Below are positions 31,834-32,471 of a stretch of 32,471 nucleotides of DNA, in pieces. The notes under the pieces are model-generated. The model was not told where the DNA came from and did not search any database. It saw only the letters and a list, made by a program, of their open reading frames with translations. This DNA comes from Deltaproteobacteria bacterium (lineage in GTDB: Bacteria > Desulfobacterota > JAENJC01): NCBI GenBank assembly GCA_030646755.1, contig JAUSKU010000085.1, positions 1 to 32,471 on the forward strand, read 5' to 3'. The position numbers and the translations under genes were made by a program. Position 1 is the stretch's first letter. Each line of letters opens with the position of its first letter.

Positions 31834-31962
31834 GTGGAATCCAAGCTGGCGGCATTTAAAGGCAAAGAAATCCGGCGGAAACTTATTGTAGAAAGGTTGA
31901 AATGGGCGCGGCAAGAAACGGGCGCAGCAAGCAGCGCCCCTACGGGAACAAATGATTTATGA
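31834..31962 (+). CDS. Short ORF translationally overlapped with the RAYT (possible gene remnant)
   Basis: 42 residues from GTG 31834-31836, with AGGAGG 5 nt upstream. It starts VESKLAAFKGKEIRRKLIVE, which resembles the opening of BRO/antirepressor-type proteins (FKGKEIRR), then runs into sequence encoded by the REP at 31920-31943. The TGA overlaps the transposase ATG as ATGA. Likely a decayed N-terminal fragment reused as a leader that couples translation of the transposase; low certainty. Confidence 0.4.
   Translation: MESKLAAFKGKEIRRKLIVERLKWARQETGAASSAPTGTNDL
31920..31943 (-). repeat. GTAG-headed REP upstream of the RAYT (minus orientation)
   Basis: On the minus strand GTAG then GGGCGCTGCTTGCTGCGCCC, an imperfect palindrome with GGGCGC/GCGCCC stem and one T-T bulge. 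It matches 32223-32246 at 23 of 24 bases in opposite orientation. Confidence 0.8.
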
Positions 31963-32471
31963 CCTATAATCCTGATATCCATCATCGTCGTTCCATCCGT
32001 TTGAAGGGATACGATTATTCTTCGGTCGGAGCGTATTTCGTCACGATATGCGCGCACGGGCGGGAATGCCTGTTTGGGCAGATCGTGGACGATAAAATGC
32101 AGGTGAACGATGCCGGGCAGATAGTGGAAACTGTATGGTCGGAATTGCCGGGACGTTTTCCTAATATCGTATTGGATTCGTTTGTGGTCATGCCGAACCA
32201 TTTCCACGGTATTGTGTTGATCGTAGGGGCGCCGCTTGCTGCGCCCTATTTGGAATCGCCCGGTATTGCTGCTATTGCTGCGCCCTTTTTTGAATCTCAA
32301 TATGGGAATGGGAATGAGAATGGGAATGGGAATGGGAATGAGAATGGGAATGAGAATGGGAATGGGAATGAGAATGGGAATGAGAATGGGAATGAGAATG
32401 GGAATGAGAATGGGAATGAGAATGGGAATGAGAATGGGAATGAGAATGGGAATGAGAATGGGAATGAGAAT
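31959..32471 (+). CDS. REP-associated tyrosine transposase (RAYT), truncated by window edge
   Basis: 171 codons from ATG 31959-31961, still open at the edge. It starts [39 protein letters not shown] and the HUH pair His81/His83 in [12 protein letters not shown] identify a Y1 transposase of the RAYT type. The catalytic tyrosine would lie beyond the window. Residues 89-96 (VGAPLAAP) are encoded by a REP, and from residue 116 the frame reads 28 dipeptides of Gly-Asn or Glu-Asn. There is no good Shine-Dalgarno of its own; the ATGA overlap with the preceding ORF suggests coupled translation. Confidence 0.85.
32223..32246 (+). repeat. GTAG-headed REP inside the RAYT reading frame
   Basis: GTAG then GGGCGCCGCTTGCTGCGCCC, with GGGCGC/GCGCCC stem. 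It is the inverted partner of 31920-31943 (one mismatch) and is read in frame as VGAPLAAP. Confidence 0.8.
32304..32471 (+). repeat. Hexanucleotide tandem repeat, 28 units to the window end
   Basis: 168 bp made only of GGGAAT and GAGAAT units. The first ten units are mixed; from about 32364 they alternate strictly, giving a 12-bp period. It is in frame with the RAYT and continues past the edge. Confidence 0.95.

Noticed and set aside
31732..31914. Minus-strand 60-residue frame
   Set aside because: No ribosome site, and it overlaps the plus-strand promoter and leader ORF.
31821..32300. Minus-strand 159-residue frame opposite the RAYT
   Set aside because: The plus strand has a recognisable HUH transposase; the minus frame has no motifs.
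32304..32471. CRISPR-like array
   Set aside because: Continuous 6-bp units without spacers; a simple tandem repeat.

Overview
This window appears to come from a Gram-negative-type environmental bacterium with type IV pili. It encodes a mannose-family phosphotransferase system (PTS) tied to HPr kinase and RapZ, and sigma-54 activators. This mix is common in Nitrospirota and Desulfobacterota, but the sequence does not settle the phylum. No RNA genes or CRISPR arrays were seen. Nearly all stretches outside genes are under 300 bases.

Left region (1-8.3 kb, mostly minus strand) is accessory. It holds the tail of an unknown gene, a secreted hypothetical protein, and a single-gene Y1 transposase element bounded by perfect 25-bp inverted repeats. 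Next comes an Rhs polymorphic-toxin locus: a 1702-residue secreted YD-repeat protein with a cysteine-rich tip, a candidate membrane immunity protein, an orphan Rhs tip carrying a phospholipase A2 active site, and a second small membrane protein as its likely immunity partner.

Middle region (8.3-25.2 kb, all minus strand) is core genome in three blocks. (a) pilB-pilT-pilC-pilS-pilR, a second NtrC-type regulator and an orphan EcfA-like ATPase, led by a clear sigma-70 promoter upstream of pilB. (b) A mannose-type PTS (IIA, IIB, IIC, IID) with HPr and Enzyme I. (c) hpf-ptsN-hprK-rapZ led by its own promoter. HPr carries both His15 and Ser46, so PTS phosphorelay and HPr-kinase control can meet on one protein. 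PilB has a MshEN-type (c-di-GMP binding) N-terminus.

Right region (25.3-32.5 kb) starts with a divergently transcribed DnaQ-like exonuclease and a small SEC-C protein. A 1383-residue Mrr-like nuclease/SF2 helicase follows, ending in nine tandem helicase-associated (HA) repeats; it is the strongest candidate here for an undescribed, possibly antiphage, system. Convergent to it, across a bidirectional terminator, lies an operon of three small unrecognised proteins whose promoter is overlaid by a perfect 20-bp palindrome. The window ends inside a second Y1 transposase (RAYT type) that has REP hairpins both upstream of and inside its reading frame, and then enters a 28-unit hexanucleotide repeat.

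Short repeats recur throughout. Some sit at gene borders, some inside genes in frame (a response regulator, the helicase, the RAYT), and GTAG-headed REP hairpins lie near pilS and the RAYT.
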